Notes: a model not told the origin generated them from the sequence alone. 64,000 bases of DNA from Hybos culiciformis (GCA_964007475.1 OZ023273.1:15637922-15701921); one strand, 5' to 3'; shown: positions 1 to 14,739, numbered from the stretch's first letter. Numbers and translations are program-made.

Positions 1-3000
1 GAGGGGTCATTTGTCAAAAATTTATTGCCACCAAAATGGAAACGCAGAACATATTCTGATTTTGCTGTTCACACTTAAATTCTGTTCATACACTTAAATG
101 ATTGTATCTATTATTTATGTATTATTTTATTTTATGAACAAGAAAAATAAGGAGTTAAAAAGAAAATTTTAAATCAAAATTTTTCTGAAGTTCCGAATTT
201 TGATTTCGACTCATATGTATTCGCAATCGAGTGTTGTTCTAAATTTTTTACAATTCACTTTTATTGTTGCAAAAAGAAAGACGACGTTTTATTAACAAAA
301 TATTACAGACTTGTAATTGAGTACCTTATGTACTCAAGTATGTTTTTATTAATTAATTTTTATGATTTGAGTTTGAAAAATATAATTGAATTCTTAATTT
401 TTCTGAAAAGTGACTAAAACCCAATAGCTATTAACAATAGTTTGAAAACCACAAATCTTTGACCTGAATATATTTGTGGCACATGCTACAAAGTTAGCAA
501 ACAAAAATTCTAAAATAAATTTATTTTGTTGTAAGTTGCAGTTTTTTAAATTAAGTATTTTGTATTCAAAAACAATTTACAATTTTTTTTCGGTCTGGTT
601 AGCTAAATAATTTCAACAGTAAATTAGTTAAACTTGTAAGCAGGAATAAACTTCTACGAATATCATTGATTTCATAAATTTTCTAAAAACAAATCTAAGT
701 AAATTATTGATAGTATTTTTTTTCGTTTATGACTGGAAATGTTTTGATTTGAATTACAACTACAGGAATAAATAAAACCTTCCTTACATGAGTCACATGA
801 AACAAGCCGTCTTAACTCTTGCCATTTCAACAAGATTTAAGTTTTCTGTAGTTTAAAATTTATTAATATTGTTATGTTTTTAACTTCGATAAACCCAATC
901 AATAATATAATTTATATAATTACAACTGTTTACCCTTCGATGATTACGTAAGTTTTTCATTAGAATTTGTATTTTTTTTTATATATATATAATTGACCCT
1001 AGGACAGGCTAATTGACCACAAAATTTAAAATTTACAAACAAGTGCAATGAAAATTATAATTTAGTTTTTAATTCTTATAATTTCCCTGGTATTACTATA
1101 GTATATTTGAATTTATTATACATTTTTATAGGTATGATTTTTATAAATATAAAAATAAATATAAAACACGCATTTATATTTATTTATAAATTTTTAACAT
1201 TAAAAATTAAATTAATATGAAAAAAAAAAATTCTTATTATTATCATGCAATCTCTGTTATTATTAAATTAAGTGAGCGCTAAGGTGGAGGAGATAATTTG
1301 ACAAAATGTGGTTTTATTTAAATTTTAACCTGATGGTTGGATTTTGAGTTATGCACCTGATTTGACTTTAAAAAAAAAACTGAAATCAATATAACTACAA
1401 TAAAATAAATAAACTAAATTCATAATTACATTTATATTTATAAATTATATAACGTATAGAACAAATGTATTTAGTAGTATGTGAAAGTTTTGTCGAAATG
1501 AGTTTTTATGCTTTTAATTAATAATGACTGTGATTTTTAGAATATTTTATGGACCCTTTTACGTTGGTTACAAATTATCATTAACTTTTTTTAGGTCGAG
1601 GCTTCTGTCTTAGAATCTTCATATTTAATATTTTCGTAGGTTTATTTTGGAATATTAATTTGAAAGATCTCGCTAATGCTGAAAAGTAAAGCTATTCACA
1701 AAGCTATAATCATTTAAACTTAAGCTTTTGGGAAGCAAAACATATCATATTTTATTAAAAAGAATTTTCATTGAAAAGTAGCGAAACGAAATGAACTCAT
1801 TGTTAAGTCAAAACAATTCAATTCGGCTAATAGTTACATCAAATGAAATTAAATAGTGAATATTTTTAAGCAAATCATTTATACATATAAAACATTTTTT
1901 TTTTTTGATTCGTTGGATGGACGTTGCATGAAACTTGATGACAGATTCAATTTTATTAAATTTTTGTCTTACATTTTTATACAATGTTAATGTTATGTTT
2001 TGTATAATGCCTAATTGTAATTTCATAAAGAAAAAATAAAAATTATTTAAAAATGTACAATAAAGGATATACCTATGTATATAGTATTACATAACCACAA
2101 CATTTTTAATTAAACGGAAATTATTATTAGAAATCATCACGCAAAAATTTCTTGGTAAATTTAATCATTACGAAAATGTGCAATTTAAAACTGATATGAA
2201 AATTGAATTTAGCATGAATTTTTTTTTTTTTTTTGACTTATGATGTTAAATGAATGATGGATGTATTGTATAACATACATACATTAATATGATTATTCGT
2301 TATGCATGAAAAATTTAAAAAGCATGTATGTGATTTTGTTAAATGTTATATGTTACGTAGGTAGTTTAAACTGTTAAGATAATTTTTATTTTTAAAAGTT
2401 ATGAATTTCCAAAATTTCCATAGTTTCATATATATATTTTCTTTCGAACATTTCAGTTTCCTGTTTAAGAGTTTAAATCACAATATATCTGGTGGATTTT
2501 TTGACATTATTATTAACATTATTATTCGATGAATTAAATTATTAATATAATATTAACATCAAGGTTAGAAACAAAATTATTATTATATTTTCGAATAGAA
2601 ATTAAAGATTTGAAAATTTTTCGAACATTCGAGTTGTAAAATGAAATTTTTTTGCAAAATAATAAATTATTTTCATTTAAAAATATACCTAAATTAAAAA
2701 AAAGAACATACATATTAATTGGAATTCATAGTTTGTCGTTGTGAAGATTGATATAGCTTTCAAAGAGAGACATGTGGTGGCATTTAATTATTGCACGCAA
2801 AATTGAGATTTTCTCATTTACATTATGAATTTGTTGAGAAGCATAATTCACTATTAAAATAACAATAAATTGGTATGTTCTTATTTCACATATATAGTAT
2901 GTAATATCAAAATTGCAAGAATACTTTATGCACACAAATATAATGTAATATGTTTTTCTTTAACTTTTTTTGTTTTGTTTTGTTTTGGGGAATGAGTGGA

Positions 3001-6000
3001 GTCAAAAATATCATGCTGTGCTGGCTGGCTGAGTTTTTCATGTATCTACACCATTTATAAATTATTAGCTTATAATATCTTTAAATCATCTACAATGTAC
3101 TACATACTATATGCCAAGAAATTCAAAAGGACCTTTTCAAAGGTAAATTACAATTAAAAAAAAATTGTGGGTAGTTTTTCTGTTCATGTGCTATTAATGT
3201 TATTATAAGGTAAGTTATTAGAAATTGGGATTTAAATGAATAAACAGACTTTTAATTTGAAGTTTTAAAAATAAATAAGAGAAAGATCTCGCTATTGGAT
3301 TGTGTAAATCTATAAATATTCATATTAAAATAAATATAAAATATAAACCTAATTCAAAATGAAACAGAAACTCTATTTATTAAGATGACTAAAATTATGG
3401 ACCCAAAGAAATTAATACAATTTCAATATTTAACTCAAGTACACTTGTTAAGCTAACGAAAAATTAATTATGTTTTTATCAATCGATAATCAAAAATTTG
3501 TTAAACATTAATATCTTTTTAATGATATTAATTATATTACCGGCACATTTTTGTCTTTTCAGATGGAATATAACATAAATATGTGACGATCAAGCTTCAT
3601 ATTATTTGCCTAAAACAATATACGGCCAACATTTGGTGTAATTGTTTTAAGAAATATATTTATGTAATTTCATGATTAAAATTAAATATTATTTTATAAA
3701 TTTTCAATCTCGGTGTGAGATTTATACTTTTTGAAGGAAACATTATTATTATTAATATTTCGGCGAGAAGACCAACAAAATTTCATACTGATTATGGTAT
3801 AAAATTTTCGGTTTTTGTTTTTAAAAATTGAACATCATGTAGTTTTGGTTCTCTGATAATATTTTTTTTTTTGTTCCTTGTGTATTTTATTTGCCTTCTT
3901 TTATTTTTCGTATATATTTAAAATTGAAATATTAATAAGGTAACAATATGCTGTTTTTCTTTATTTTATTGTAATAATCATGATGTAAAAGTTTTGCGAA
4001 TGAAGCTAATTTTTTGATTTTATCAAATGACATTTTGACAGTTTCCTTTGGCAATCAGTGTGAGATCCTAAAATAAACCACAAAATATGTATATATATAT
4101 GTATATATTTATATAGTAAACATATTTATGAATGTATATAATATAAGAGAAGAAAAAACAAATATAATTTTTTTTGTTGTAAAAATAAAAATAAATAATA
4201 TTTAATAATTAAACTGAACGACTGTGTATATACATAAAATAAACAAATTGGTTAATAAAAAATTAATTTATTATTTGTAATTTATATTTTTGTAATTATA
4301 TTTTTGTGGTTCTACATTATATAGGTTTTTGTTTTATTTTTTAATAAAGTTTAAACCTACCTGTGTTTTCAACTCACAAATCATAAATGTAGAAAATCAA
4401 GCTGTCAAATTAGAATCACTTCATACTTCAATTATAGTTTTTTTTTTTCAAATAAAAAATTATTTTATTAAATTTGGTACAATAAAGTCATTTAAACTTT
4501 TTTACCTAGCATTGCTGCAAGTCATGATAATTGTTTCTTATGAACTTCAACTTTTGACGTCAAAAACTTTAGTTCATGTAAGTTCACTTTTTTTTTACTT
4601 GAAACACTTACTTACGTTAAGGTTTGACTTTAAATCTCAATCCAGTTTTTGTATCAGGAGAAATAATAGATATTTATAGTTAAACACAATAAACCACTGA
4701 CAAAATCTTATTTGGTAATTCACCATACCATCGTTTACCATAAAATTAAAATTCGGGATTGATAGTGTTTTTTTTTATCAGACTTAAAATAATGATCATG
4801 TTTTTATTTTTCCTTATCATAATGTATTCTTTCAAGCATTTTTTTTCCTCTTTTTAAATTTTAGCAGCATAACGTTATACCAAATATAAAATTTTGATTT
4901 GGGTCTTTCATTTCTGTTAGTTGTGAAATTAATACTCAAGTAAATAAGAAATTTTGTTAAACTAAAAGCTGTAAATAACAACATGTTACTTGGTAGAAAT
5001 ATTGAATTCCTTTTATTTTTTTTTTGTATTAAAAAATATTCAACAACAAATTGAATAAAATATATTATTTTTTAATATCATAAGATCAGAATAAAACTTC
5101 GTGTGCAAGGAAATTAGTTTTACAAAACTAATCAAGCAAAAGATTTTTATTTTAAATTGAATAAATTTTAAATTGTTATAAACTCCTTCCTTTATGGTTT
5201 GCAATTTTTAAATATAATTATTCAAATCCAAAAAATTTATTCCCTTTCAAATAATTTTTGAATAAGCGATAGAGTTGATTTCAGAAGATTCGGTGATCTT
5301 AATAATATGATTTTGATAAAATGAACTGCTACCCGATATATTTTTAAATTTTATAATATCTTATTATTTTTCTTGGCAAATAAATTTTTATAGTTAATTT
5401 CATTGCAACATTAATTTTTTTGAGATATTAGAACTTATTCTAGAGGTAAGATTGAGATTTTTTCACCTACTTATGTTTGTTCTGCGTAAAAAATGTGTAA
5501 AAAATTGTCAAAGACATCCTAGTTTAACAACTAGGTATTCCAAAATTAGCTAAATTTCACGGAATCAAAGAGTTAGAGTTTTTTTTAAGGTTTATTATTG
5601 ACTCAAAATCGAAAAAATGATTAATAAATAAAATTGGAAAGTAATAAATAATTGAAAAAATTACGAAAATTTTAGTGAATTCACAACTTTTGAAAGAATT
5701 TCTTGGTATTTTATTTTTTTCAATTATTTATTTATTCCAAATTTTATTTGGTAATAATGCACTTCATTTATGATTCAAGGTACAAAACAATATATTCCTA
5801 AGCTGTATTTTCAATGAAAAAATATTTTGAAAACTTATTCATAATTTTTTAGTTTTAATGAGAAACCAATTTTGATTTTGGCGTTCATCATAAAACTGAA
5901 TTTAAAGTATGAAGAACTTTTAAATTTAATTTTAGCTTGAAGCTAAACTTTATGCACATAACATTTATTTAAAATAAAATATAGAATATATGTATATATT

Positions 6001-9000
6001 GTATATTATATTGTATATATAGATTAAAATTGCCATTAGGACTAAATAAGTTCTGGTAATACGTAATACATGAAACAAAAATCAAAGATATAAAAATCCA
6101 ATTTGAACTAACTGAGCAATTCGTGAAGTAATTATAGTAATTACCTTTAAGGTATATTTTCTTTTCAATCCAATTTAGTTCTGACTTAAAATTTTCCGTA
6201 TTGAAAACAAATTTCAGTATGTTTTAATAAAAAAAAAAAAAAAAAAACAAAAATTAAATTTAAAGTTATACTATTTTTGTGTTGAAATAAACATTTCTTG
6301 AGCGTTTTTTTGTTTCCTACATTGAGAAAATGTGGAAATACGCAATTCGGATAAAATGATATTGTCGGCAGCTTTAAAACAATTTTTGGTATTTTTTCCA
6401 TCGATATGAATATCTAATTTTTAATTTCCAGTTCAAAAAGATTTCAATAAAACTTAATTTTTTAAATATCGAACAGCGAAAATATCATAATTTTGATATT
6501 TTCCTTGCGTGAATACTAATAATTCACGAAATTAAACTATAACAGAATTTCGTTTGCGCTTCTTTATAACAAACATAACAAATTGGTGCGAGATTTCGAT
6601 ATAAAATTTTAAGTTTATAGTCTATAAATATAAATAGATTTTCAGAATATTTTAAAGTCTTTCCTCTCACCAGGTTGTAATTTTAATTTCTTCAAAATCC
6701 TGATGTTCAATTAAATTAATTTTATTTAAATTTTGCTAATTTAACAGTGGCTATTTTGCTGAAGACTTTTATTTATAAAAATCGTATAAATTTTAATTAA
6801 TGCTGAATTTTCATTAAGCAACATTAATGTCAATGTAACAGCATTTTAATTGCAATTTCTGGATATTAAAAAATAGATTTTTTACTTCATTAAATAAAAA
6901 TTTTTTTTTTCGTCAAAATATGTTAATGACTTAATATCAAATCCTTTTTTTTTCGTAATTTTATTCATATCTGTCAATTAGAGTGAATAGTACTTTTTTG
7001 TTAGTAAGCCTAAAAAATATGTTTTTTTGAATGGACAGTATTTTAAAAGCAAGAAATTTTATATAGAGTTTTTATATTCGTTTTGAAAATTGAAGAGAAA
7101 GATATGTTTTTTATCACAACATTTTCCATTATGATTTTGTGACTAACTGAGTTGTGACTTCTGCTAAAGAATTGAAGTATTGAAGTCAAATATCGCTCGG
7201 TTTTATTTTTTAAATATCAAATCAATAGCAGCCAATTCTTTTGATCATTAAGAACAACTTTTTTAATTATAATCCAAATAGAAATCTAGTGGTTTAAGGA
7301 ATGTTAAGACATGCTATTTTCTTTAAAAAAAACAAAACGAAGAAATTATATGCTTTATTCTTATTTTTGAGGGATTCTTGGAGAAGAACTTTTCATTTAA
7401 CAATATAAAAAAAGTGTCTTTTCTATCTAGGATTCGAAGTAGAAATTATGCAAATGGTTTACTTTTAATTTTTTTTTTCATATTTTTCTCTGAAATTACT
7501 GAAAAATATTACATCGGGGTTATAAATGATAAATTGTTTTATTTTTTCATGAATTTTTTTTTTTTTGGTAAAATTTTTTCTTAAAAAAATATTGTTTCTA
7601 ATATTTTTTTTTTCTTCTTCTTAACGTGAATAGTAATTTAAAATGAATATGTTTTTAGATTAACTTTTTTTCTTAGTAAAATTTTTGATTTAAATTTCCC
7701 AAGAGAATTTTGCAATATTTTTGGTGATATGTCCCAAAAAAAAAAAAATGAAAATTTATTTTAATAATTTCTAACTTTTCTTAAAAAAAAATTTACGAAC
7801 AGAATAAAAATATGTGCATTATATACATAAATTACATTCTTATGCAAAATATGAGTTTTAACATAATTAGGAAAAATATAAAAAGAGAAGACGCTTTTGT
7901 TATAGTAGTTGGTGAGAGAAATTATCTACATTCTAATTTTTTAATTAAAGTTTATCGAAAGTTTCAAAATACTTTTTGAATCTTAAAACTTTATCCGATT
8001 TCAGAGTTAATCCTATTAACTCTGATTCTAGTAGGTTTATGGAGGATGATGATGATAAGCTTCATGAACATCATTCGCTAATTTTCAACAAAATGTTGAA
8101 GCTCAAAATAATTATTTATTTCTTTTATTTTCTACTTTAAATTGAAGAACTTATAATTTTCAATACTTCGAATGTGGAATCCTTGTCGCATTTGTAACTG
8201 TCAATGAGAATGAAGATTTTATAAGTATAGATTTACTTTACTTATTGTTGGAAAATATTATTTTTTTTTTTACAACTAATACCACAAAAAGTTTTCATTT
8301 TCATTAAAAAATAAAAAAAAAACATTTTCATTAATATTTTCCTTATTTTTTTTGGTTCTTAAACCAGCTGACAACAATTAACTTTTCCATATTGAATATA
8401 TGAAATTTTGTTTTTTTTTTTTTCTTATAAACATAAATTCTTAGCGTAAATTTTTCATAATTGAGGTGAAATATTTATAAGGAGCTGTTGTGTAAAAAAA
8501 AAAAAGAAGGAAAAGAGAGAAATAAAATAATGTAAAAAAAAAAAAAACTATTTAGGATTTTGATGGATTATTTTTGGAAAATTTTCATGTTTTTCCAGAT
8601 GTGTCTCTTTTTTTTTTTTTTTTTTTTTAATAAAAATACTTTGGAAAATTATTATTTTCTTTCTTGTTATTTTGTTAATATATTTTTTTTTGTTTATTTG
8701 TTACACTTGCTTGCTTTATAGAAAACATTTTATATATATTTTTATTTATTATTCTTTATATGAAACATACAAAAAAAAAATATATATATTATAATTTACC
8801 CCTTTTTTGCTATTTTAATGCTTCTTCTTTATTATTATTATTTTTATTTTTGGTGGTAAATGGTTTATTACAATTTTTATTAGAAATGAAAGTAAAAAAA
8901 AAAACAAAAATGAAAAAGACCAAATTATTTTCTTCCTTGTTTTTGATTCTATATGTTTTTTAATGAAAATAATAATAACATAAGAATATAAATATATAAA

Positions 9001-10636
9001 ACGTTTAAAATTGTGAAAATTATTCAAAATTTGCAGATACATACATATGTATGTACCATAGTCGGATCGAAAAGAGTGAAGTGTTGTAAATATAAGAGTA
9101 ATATCAAAATGAAAATAAAAAAAAAAAAAAATTTGTTTGTAACATGTGCGAACTTTTTGTTTACGTAACACCCTTTTGATACGTTAACGCTTTTGAAACT
9201 ATATAAATATTATATACAACATATATATAATAAAATATATAATGTTCCTTTAATATGTTATTGTATCGTATATGCACAGATATTTATGATAAGAGGGAAT
9301 GTGCTTTTTATATGCTCTTACATACATATTTTTTTTTTATTTTTTTAATTTTTATTTTTTTTTTTCAGAGAACACAAAACAAAAGTAAAATATGGGAAAA
9401 TTTATTATTGGACCATTTTGTGTGACAATGTGTTTTTAAGAATTAATTTTTCTCAATTTCATTTTGTTTATAATTGTTATATAAGTGTATATAAATATTT
9501 GTTATTTTCTATATATAATATATAATATCTATTGTATTTTTTACATGTGAAGAAATCATATATGTACATTATATATGTACAAACGTACTATCCTACTATT
9601 TTAGTTTAAATATCAAAAAAATAAAAAAAAATTAAGAATATATAAACAATGATAATTTAGTTTTGAATTATGAATCCTCGTCTGCGTTCTTTAGTAAGTT
9701 ATATATATTTTAAAATTTCATGAATATATACATATTATAATTTTTGTAGCTAAAATGGATATCCCTATATAGAGATTTTTTTTAAGTCTTCAAAAGATAA
9801 ATGCATATTATGTTACTCAAACATTAATTTCTACATTTACACATAAATATTTTGTTATATTCATATATCTTCAAATCGCATATAATAGTAAAACTTTTTC
9901 TTAAATGTGAATCATCTGGAAGATCATAGAGTCGAAAACATAAAGCATAGGCAAAAAATTAAATAACTAATTCTGATTCTGATTATAAAGAATGTAAATT
10001 TTAAAAACCCCGAAATACTGCAATTTATAGTGTTTATTAAATTTTTTTTCGCATTTGTATTGAATATACATAATTGTGATTGTAATGCCATTATATATTA
10101 TATTTTCATCAAACTAATTAAGCATTTTTAAATTTTTTATGTTATTTACTTTTAGGAATAACATTAATATACCTAGCTAATAATTTTTGAATTGTTTTAA
10201 TATAATAATAATGATAAAAGATGTTTATCATATTTTTACGAACTAGTTAAGATTAAAATGTAAAATTAAATTTTAATGTATGTTGTATATATGTCTACTA
10301 ACATTATGCATAGTACAAATTTCATGTTTTTAGATTTTTTTATGTAATATAAGAAAAAACAAACATACAATTAGATGAAGGTAATAAATTTTAGTTTTGT
10401 AGGCGTTGACAGGTGTCGCGTATTTGTGTTCAAATGCGCGATAAATCTTTGTAAAATAAAATTTTTATTATATTTGTTATTATTGTAACATATGAAAACA
10501 TGAGTATCTAATTTTTTATTTTTTTATTTTAAAAATATTGCTCGAAATGGTGTTCAATTGAAATCTTTTACAGGAGAAACACTATTCTTGATTTTGTTAA
10601 GAAAGATTAATAGTAAATTATTATGAAGATGAAGAT
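1..10636. other. A+T-rich gene-free stretch
   Basis: No coding exon, RNA gene or complete mobile element could be supported here on either strand. The open frames present are short, Phe/Lys/Ile/Asn-rich translations of poly-T and poly-A tracts. Long homopolymers are common, for example a T run of about 21 at 8,608-8,628. A small imperfect tandem pair built on ctgttca(ta)cacttaaat sits at 65-99. Confidence 0.6.
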
Positions 10637-10792
10637 GAATCAAATAATCAAATAATTTAAAAAAACACAAACACTTAATTGGAGGGAGACAAATTGATAA
10701 ATTAACTCAAACTCCAGTCTGAGGTGGGAATCGAACCCATGACCGAACATGCCATAACATAAGGGCAATACCACTACACCATGACGGCCCAA
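10637..10792 (-). mobile_element. tRNA-derived SINE (head plus short tail)
   Basis: Read on the minus strand, 10,790 down to about 10,719 is a tRNA-like head. It has a box A-like TGGTGTAGTGGTA near the 5' end and a perfect box B, GGTTCGATTCC, where RNA polymerase III factors would bind. The first bases (GGGCCGT) do not pair with the bases after the T arm, so the acceptor stem is absent. That argues for a SINE head rather than a working tRNA gene. Downstream is a short unrelated body ending in a simple-repeat tail (two ATTTGATT-type units at 10,637-10,657). No convincing target-site duplication was found, so the exact ends are uncertain. The segment is clearly richer in G+C than its surroundings. 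Confidence 0.65.
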
Positions 10793-12074
10793 TTAATTTC
10801 ACTATATCAAATGATATACCAAAGACCAATATAACTCTAAACAGACTGACAAAAGTGAATATTTTTTGTTCCAACAAAAATAATGTAGTTTAGATTGGCT
10901 CCGTTTTCATAGTAATTGTCTTTTTACTCAAAACAAATTTTATTTTTTTTTGTATGTTGGTTTTAAAAAAAATAAAAAATAAATTCGAAGACAATTACAT
11001 TGAGAGAAACAAAAAACAATAAATTAATAGCAAAATTAAAACAAACAAATGTTTATGTAATGAAAAAAAAATCCACAATTATTTTATTCGTAATTGAAAC
11101 TCTGTTATGTTTATTTCAATCTGATAATACTATGTCAAAATATTATTACATAATTTAAATTAATTTAAACATATTTATATTATAGAAAGGAAGTATTTTG
11201 TTATAAATGTTTGTGTTAATTAAAAACTCAAATTAATTATTAAGAATTTTCTTTCAGTGCATTAGGTTTTTACATTTCAATAATTGATAAAAATATTTCA
11301 AAACAATATTTATGCGCTAAACGTACGACACCAGTGAATCTTTAAGATAATATAATTGACTGCACGTTTATAATAACGATTTATCAATATTAATTTACTA
11401 ACTAGTATTTTATATTTAAAAATAAGTAATTTCAAAACTTTAAGATAATATCAAAAAAGCCATAGCAGCAATATATGATTAGCATTTCTATCCAACCCTG
11501 ACTTTTAGGAAAAATTATCAATTTCCGATAACATATCATTACGATATGGAAACACAATTCTTACGCAGTCAATCGTAATTTAATGTTTCCTTTAACAAGA
11601 AGATTTAAAAAAAAAAAAAGGAAAAACATTTGCCTAACTTAAAAAAATGTAATGGAAAAAAAATTTGACGTAACAAAACAAAAAAATAATAATAATAATC
11701 CGGATAATATAAAAATAATAATAATATGTTTTTCAATTTTTACAAAACTCAAAATCAAATTTATAGCTTTTTTACCCTTTTTTATAGTTGAAGGAAAGAA
11801 ATGCAAAAAAAAAAAAAAACAAAAAAACAAGTATTTCCTCAAAATTTTAATATTTATTTGTTGAAATTTATGTTCTAACCCTTGAAAATTATCCTGATTT
11901 TATATTGAAAGCTTTAATATGGATATTTGATAATATAGGGTGCAATAAATAGTTTTTCTTATATCTGTTGAAAGAATAAAATGTTTTTTTTAAGACAATT
12001 AGACTTTCAAATGTGATTGCTAACTCAAAAATCAAGAAAAAATATCTAATTTAGTGAATATTCAAGAGATCAGT
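10793..12074. other. A+T-rich gene-free stretch
   Basis: Nothing coding was recognised. Opposed open frames around 11,640-11,860 are low-complexity translations of A/T runs on both strands. Confidence 0.55.
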
Positions 12075-12086
12075 TAACTATTATAA

Positions 12087-12160
12087 GTGGTACAACGGTC
12101 GAACAGGCCTAAGTGCGACGGAATACAGGAATTCCCGACTCGCTACACCCTGACCTAACC
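12087..12160. mobile_element. 74-bp GC-rich retroposed insert with 12-bp target duplication
   Basis: A 74-bp block, much richer in G+C than its surroundings, is bracketed by the identical 12-mer TAACTATTATAA at 12,075-12,086 and 12,161-12,172. It starts GTGGTACAACGGTCG and ends CCCTGACCTAACC. A perfect duplication of this length is the mark of LINE-type target-primed insertion, so this is probably a short or truncated SINE-like retroposon. The start loosely resembles a tRNA box A, but there is no clear box B. The right edge carries CCTAACCTAA, two units of the common insect telomere repeat, partly formed with the duplicated target. The family was not recognised and the orientation is unknown. 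Confidence 0.65.
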
Positions 12161-12172
12161 TAACTATTATAA

Positions 12173-14340
12173 TGTTTAAAAATACTTTTTTCATTGAGGC
12201 TCGTGATAAGAAGAACGAAAAAGTTCGGAAATATTAAATAGGCCAAGAATATATTTTCAAGTTTAATATAGAATATAGCTCGACTTAAATTTAATAAAAA
12301 AATGCATTCTTTCTTGTTAACTATAGTATACTTTCGGAAATCAGCCTTAAATACTTAGTTACTCTGAACGACAGCCATAATATTTTCTTTAAACTTTTGC
12401 TATTTTACAATTTAAAAAATATTCTTCTACATAAAAGATAAAAACCACTTCTTTTTTTTAATATTTCAGTCTTGTAATAAATAATTTAAAAGTTTGCTAT
12501 TGATATATTGAAAACCAAAATAAAGTATTTCTAATCCACGTAAGCTTGCGGTTTTTCTATACGAAGAAAGTTATTACTTGAAATATTATTATTATTTTTT
12601 AAAATCAATCTCAGCCAAGGACACTCTAGAGAGCGCTAAGGGTAAATCAGTTATATTATTTTGTTTTGTATGAAAAAAAAAAAAAGAAGAGATAAAATGC
12701 TGGAAGTCATAAATTTTTTGGCAATCATATATATATATTTATTTTTGGCAACCCATTCAAGCATATTTTTTTAAATTTCAAATTGTTATAAACATTTCCA
12801 AAAAAGGATATCGCATTATTATGCGTGTATTTTATTATTATTGCATGTTTTTAGAATATAAGGTTTTTGAGTTGAGATACCTCTTGTGAAAAGATTTTTA
12901 GAATTATTTTTATCGCTTTTTTATTAAAATTGAGAATAAAATGTCAAGTGGATACTCCTTTCACTAAATTTAGTAACGTTTTGAAATCTTTTCTATTTCC
13001 TGTTTTTTTTTCTTATATAAGAAATTCATCGTATTGATTGTTTTAATATAATGTGAGGAGAATTTGTAATAAAAAAATATGAAACTATTTTTTATGAAAT
13101 TGAAACCAAAAGTAATTATGAAATCAAATCTAACACCAAATCTTTTTTTTTTTTTTTTTTATTCAAATTTTGATACAATTAGGATGTTTTCATAACTTAA
13201 ATTTGAAAAGTTTGTAGAATTCAACATGTAACAGGTCCTCGAAAAACAACTACTCACATTAGGCATTTAAGTAAATAAATATTTATTGCTTACTTCATAT
13301 TCCCAAGTTTCAAGTTTTAAGCATTCAAAATCGAATATTCTAATAAATTTGAAAAGAATTGAAATTAGTAGTTATAAATTTAAATTTTATTAATTTTGAA
13401 TTCAAAAATTATATTTTTATTCCTTTAAAATTTTGATAACTATAAAAATGTATAGTTACAAACATTATGCCTTAATCCAATCTCTTTTATGGTCAATTTT
13501 AAATAATATTTTTCAAAGTGCTTATAACTACATAGTTAAAATTATAAGAAAATCTTCTTTTATTGTATAATCAAGAATAAATAAAAATAAAATTATATAT
13601 CGACCCTGAAGCCACATAATTTTTACGAAAATTATATTCATCTTGTGAATAAAATTTTCCCTTTTCTCTTTCCATTTTTGTTTTATTCCTATATATTTGT
13701 TTTTTATTTAAAATAGTATCACTAAAAGAGTGTGCAAAATATTTTAAGCATCCTTTTTTCTTTTTTTTTATGTTTTGCGTAGTAAGTACATACTTTATTG
13801 TTTGTAAAATAGTTTTTATGATCTTCGCATAAAGTGATTTTTATTTTTATAGCCGATTGAGTGCTTAAGATATCCTGAATGAGTATAAAAATCCACATTA
13901 TGTACAGTTAGGTGTAATAAAAACCTGAAAATGATTCAATTTATAAACATGTAAAATTAAATAAGATTGTTTTTTTTTTTTTAAGTTTTTGGTAAAATAG
14001 ATAATAAAATGGAATTAAAGATTATTTTGATGCGTTTAGCCAACATTATATTCTTGTTATTATTATTAGTTTTCTGTTTTCTGTTTTCTGTTTTTTTTTT
14101 TTTCATGGAAATTGTAAATAAAATAATCTTTTTTTTTTTTATACATAATAAGTATTTTTTTAAATCCTGTTTTTTAAAAGAATTTTCTTATTGGTATTTA
14201 AATGATTTGAATTTTAAGGATAATTTTATTATTTATTTACATTTACATAAAAAAAAAAACAGGCGTAAATGGGGAAGTCCCATTCTTCTTCTTTTTTTTT
14301 GTTATAATAATTTTAAGATGTTGAATTTAGTTATTTTTTA
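12173..14340. other. A+T-rich gene-free stretch
   Basis: No gene was recognised. The open frame at 14,009-14,341 is almost entirely Phe/Leu/Ile/Lys from T and A runs and has no domain features. Confidence 0.55.
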
Positions 14341-14739
14341 GCCCGTTTTCTGTCAAAAAGGAAAAAAAGAAATTTTTTGAACCAGTCAAGCGATTTTTAT
14401 CTTTTAAAAGCCAGAACATAAGTTTAAACTCATTTTCACCTCGACTCAAAATTGAGATTCTATCATTTCACGTTTCGGAGTTCCAGGTTCTCAACTAGCC
14501 AAGGGTCTAAATAATTTTTTTTATAAAATATCGATTAGAGGAACTTAAAAAAAAGGTTAGAGCTCAAGGGACTCGGATTAGGGTTTGAATTTCGATGAAA
14601 ATTGTTATATTTGTATATATGACTAAATTATATTGGTATAATTAGGCCCTTCAACTTTAAAAAATATGTTTCGCCCGTTATTGTGATCGAGGTATGTTAA
14701 AATTATAAAGTATTCTAAATTGAAATACTGAAAACGGGC
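14341..14739. mobile_element. possible degraded TIR element (about 400 bp)
   Basis: The 10-mer GCCCGTTTTC at 14,341-14,350 returns as its exact reverse complement, GAAAACGGGC, at 14,730-14,739, and the next bases also agree in part (TG versus AG). Such a GC-rich inverted match 400 bp apart is unexpected in this background. The interior is less A/T-monotonous than its flanks and encodes nothing. No target-site duplication was found, so this may be an old MITE or coincidence. Confidence 0.3.

Noticed and set aside
4329..4679. 116-codon plus-strand open frame
   Set aside because: Composition is dominated by Phe/Leu/Ile/Lys from A/T runs, no motif, no neighbouring exon; expected by chance in DNA this A/T-rich over 64 kb.
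8815..9171. 118-codon minus-strand open frame
   Set aside because: Built of poly-A/T translations (Phe, Ile and Lys runs) and overlaps an equally meaningless opposite frame.
10719..10790. Functional tRNA gene on the minus strand
   Set aside because: The acceptor arms do not pair and the anticodon arm is irregular, although both internal promoter boxes are present. A SINE head fits better.
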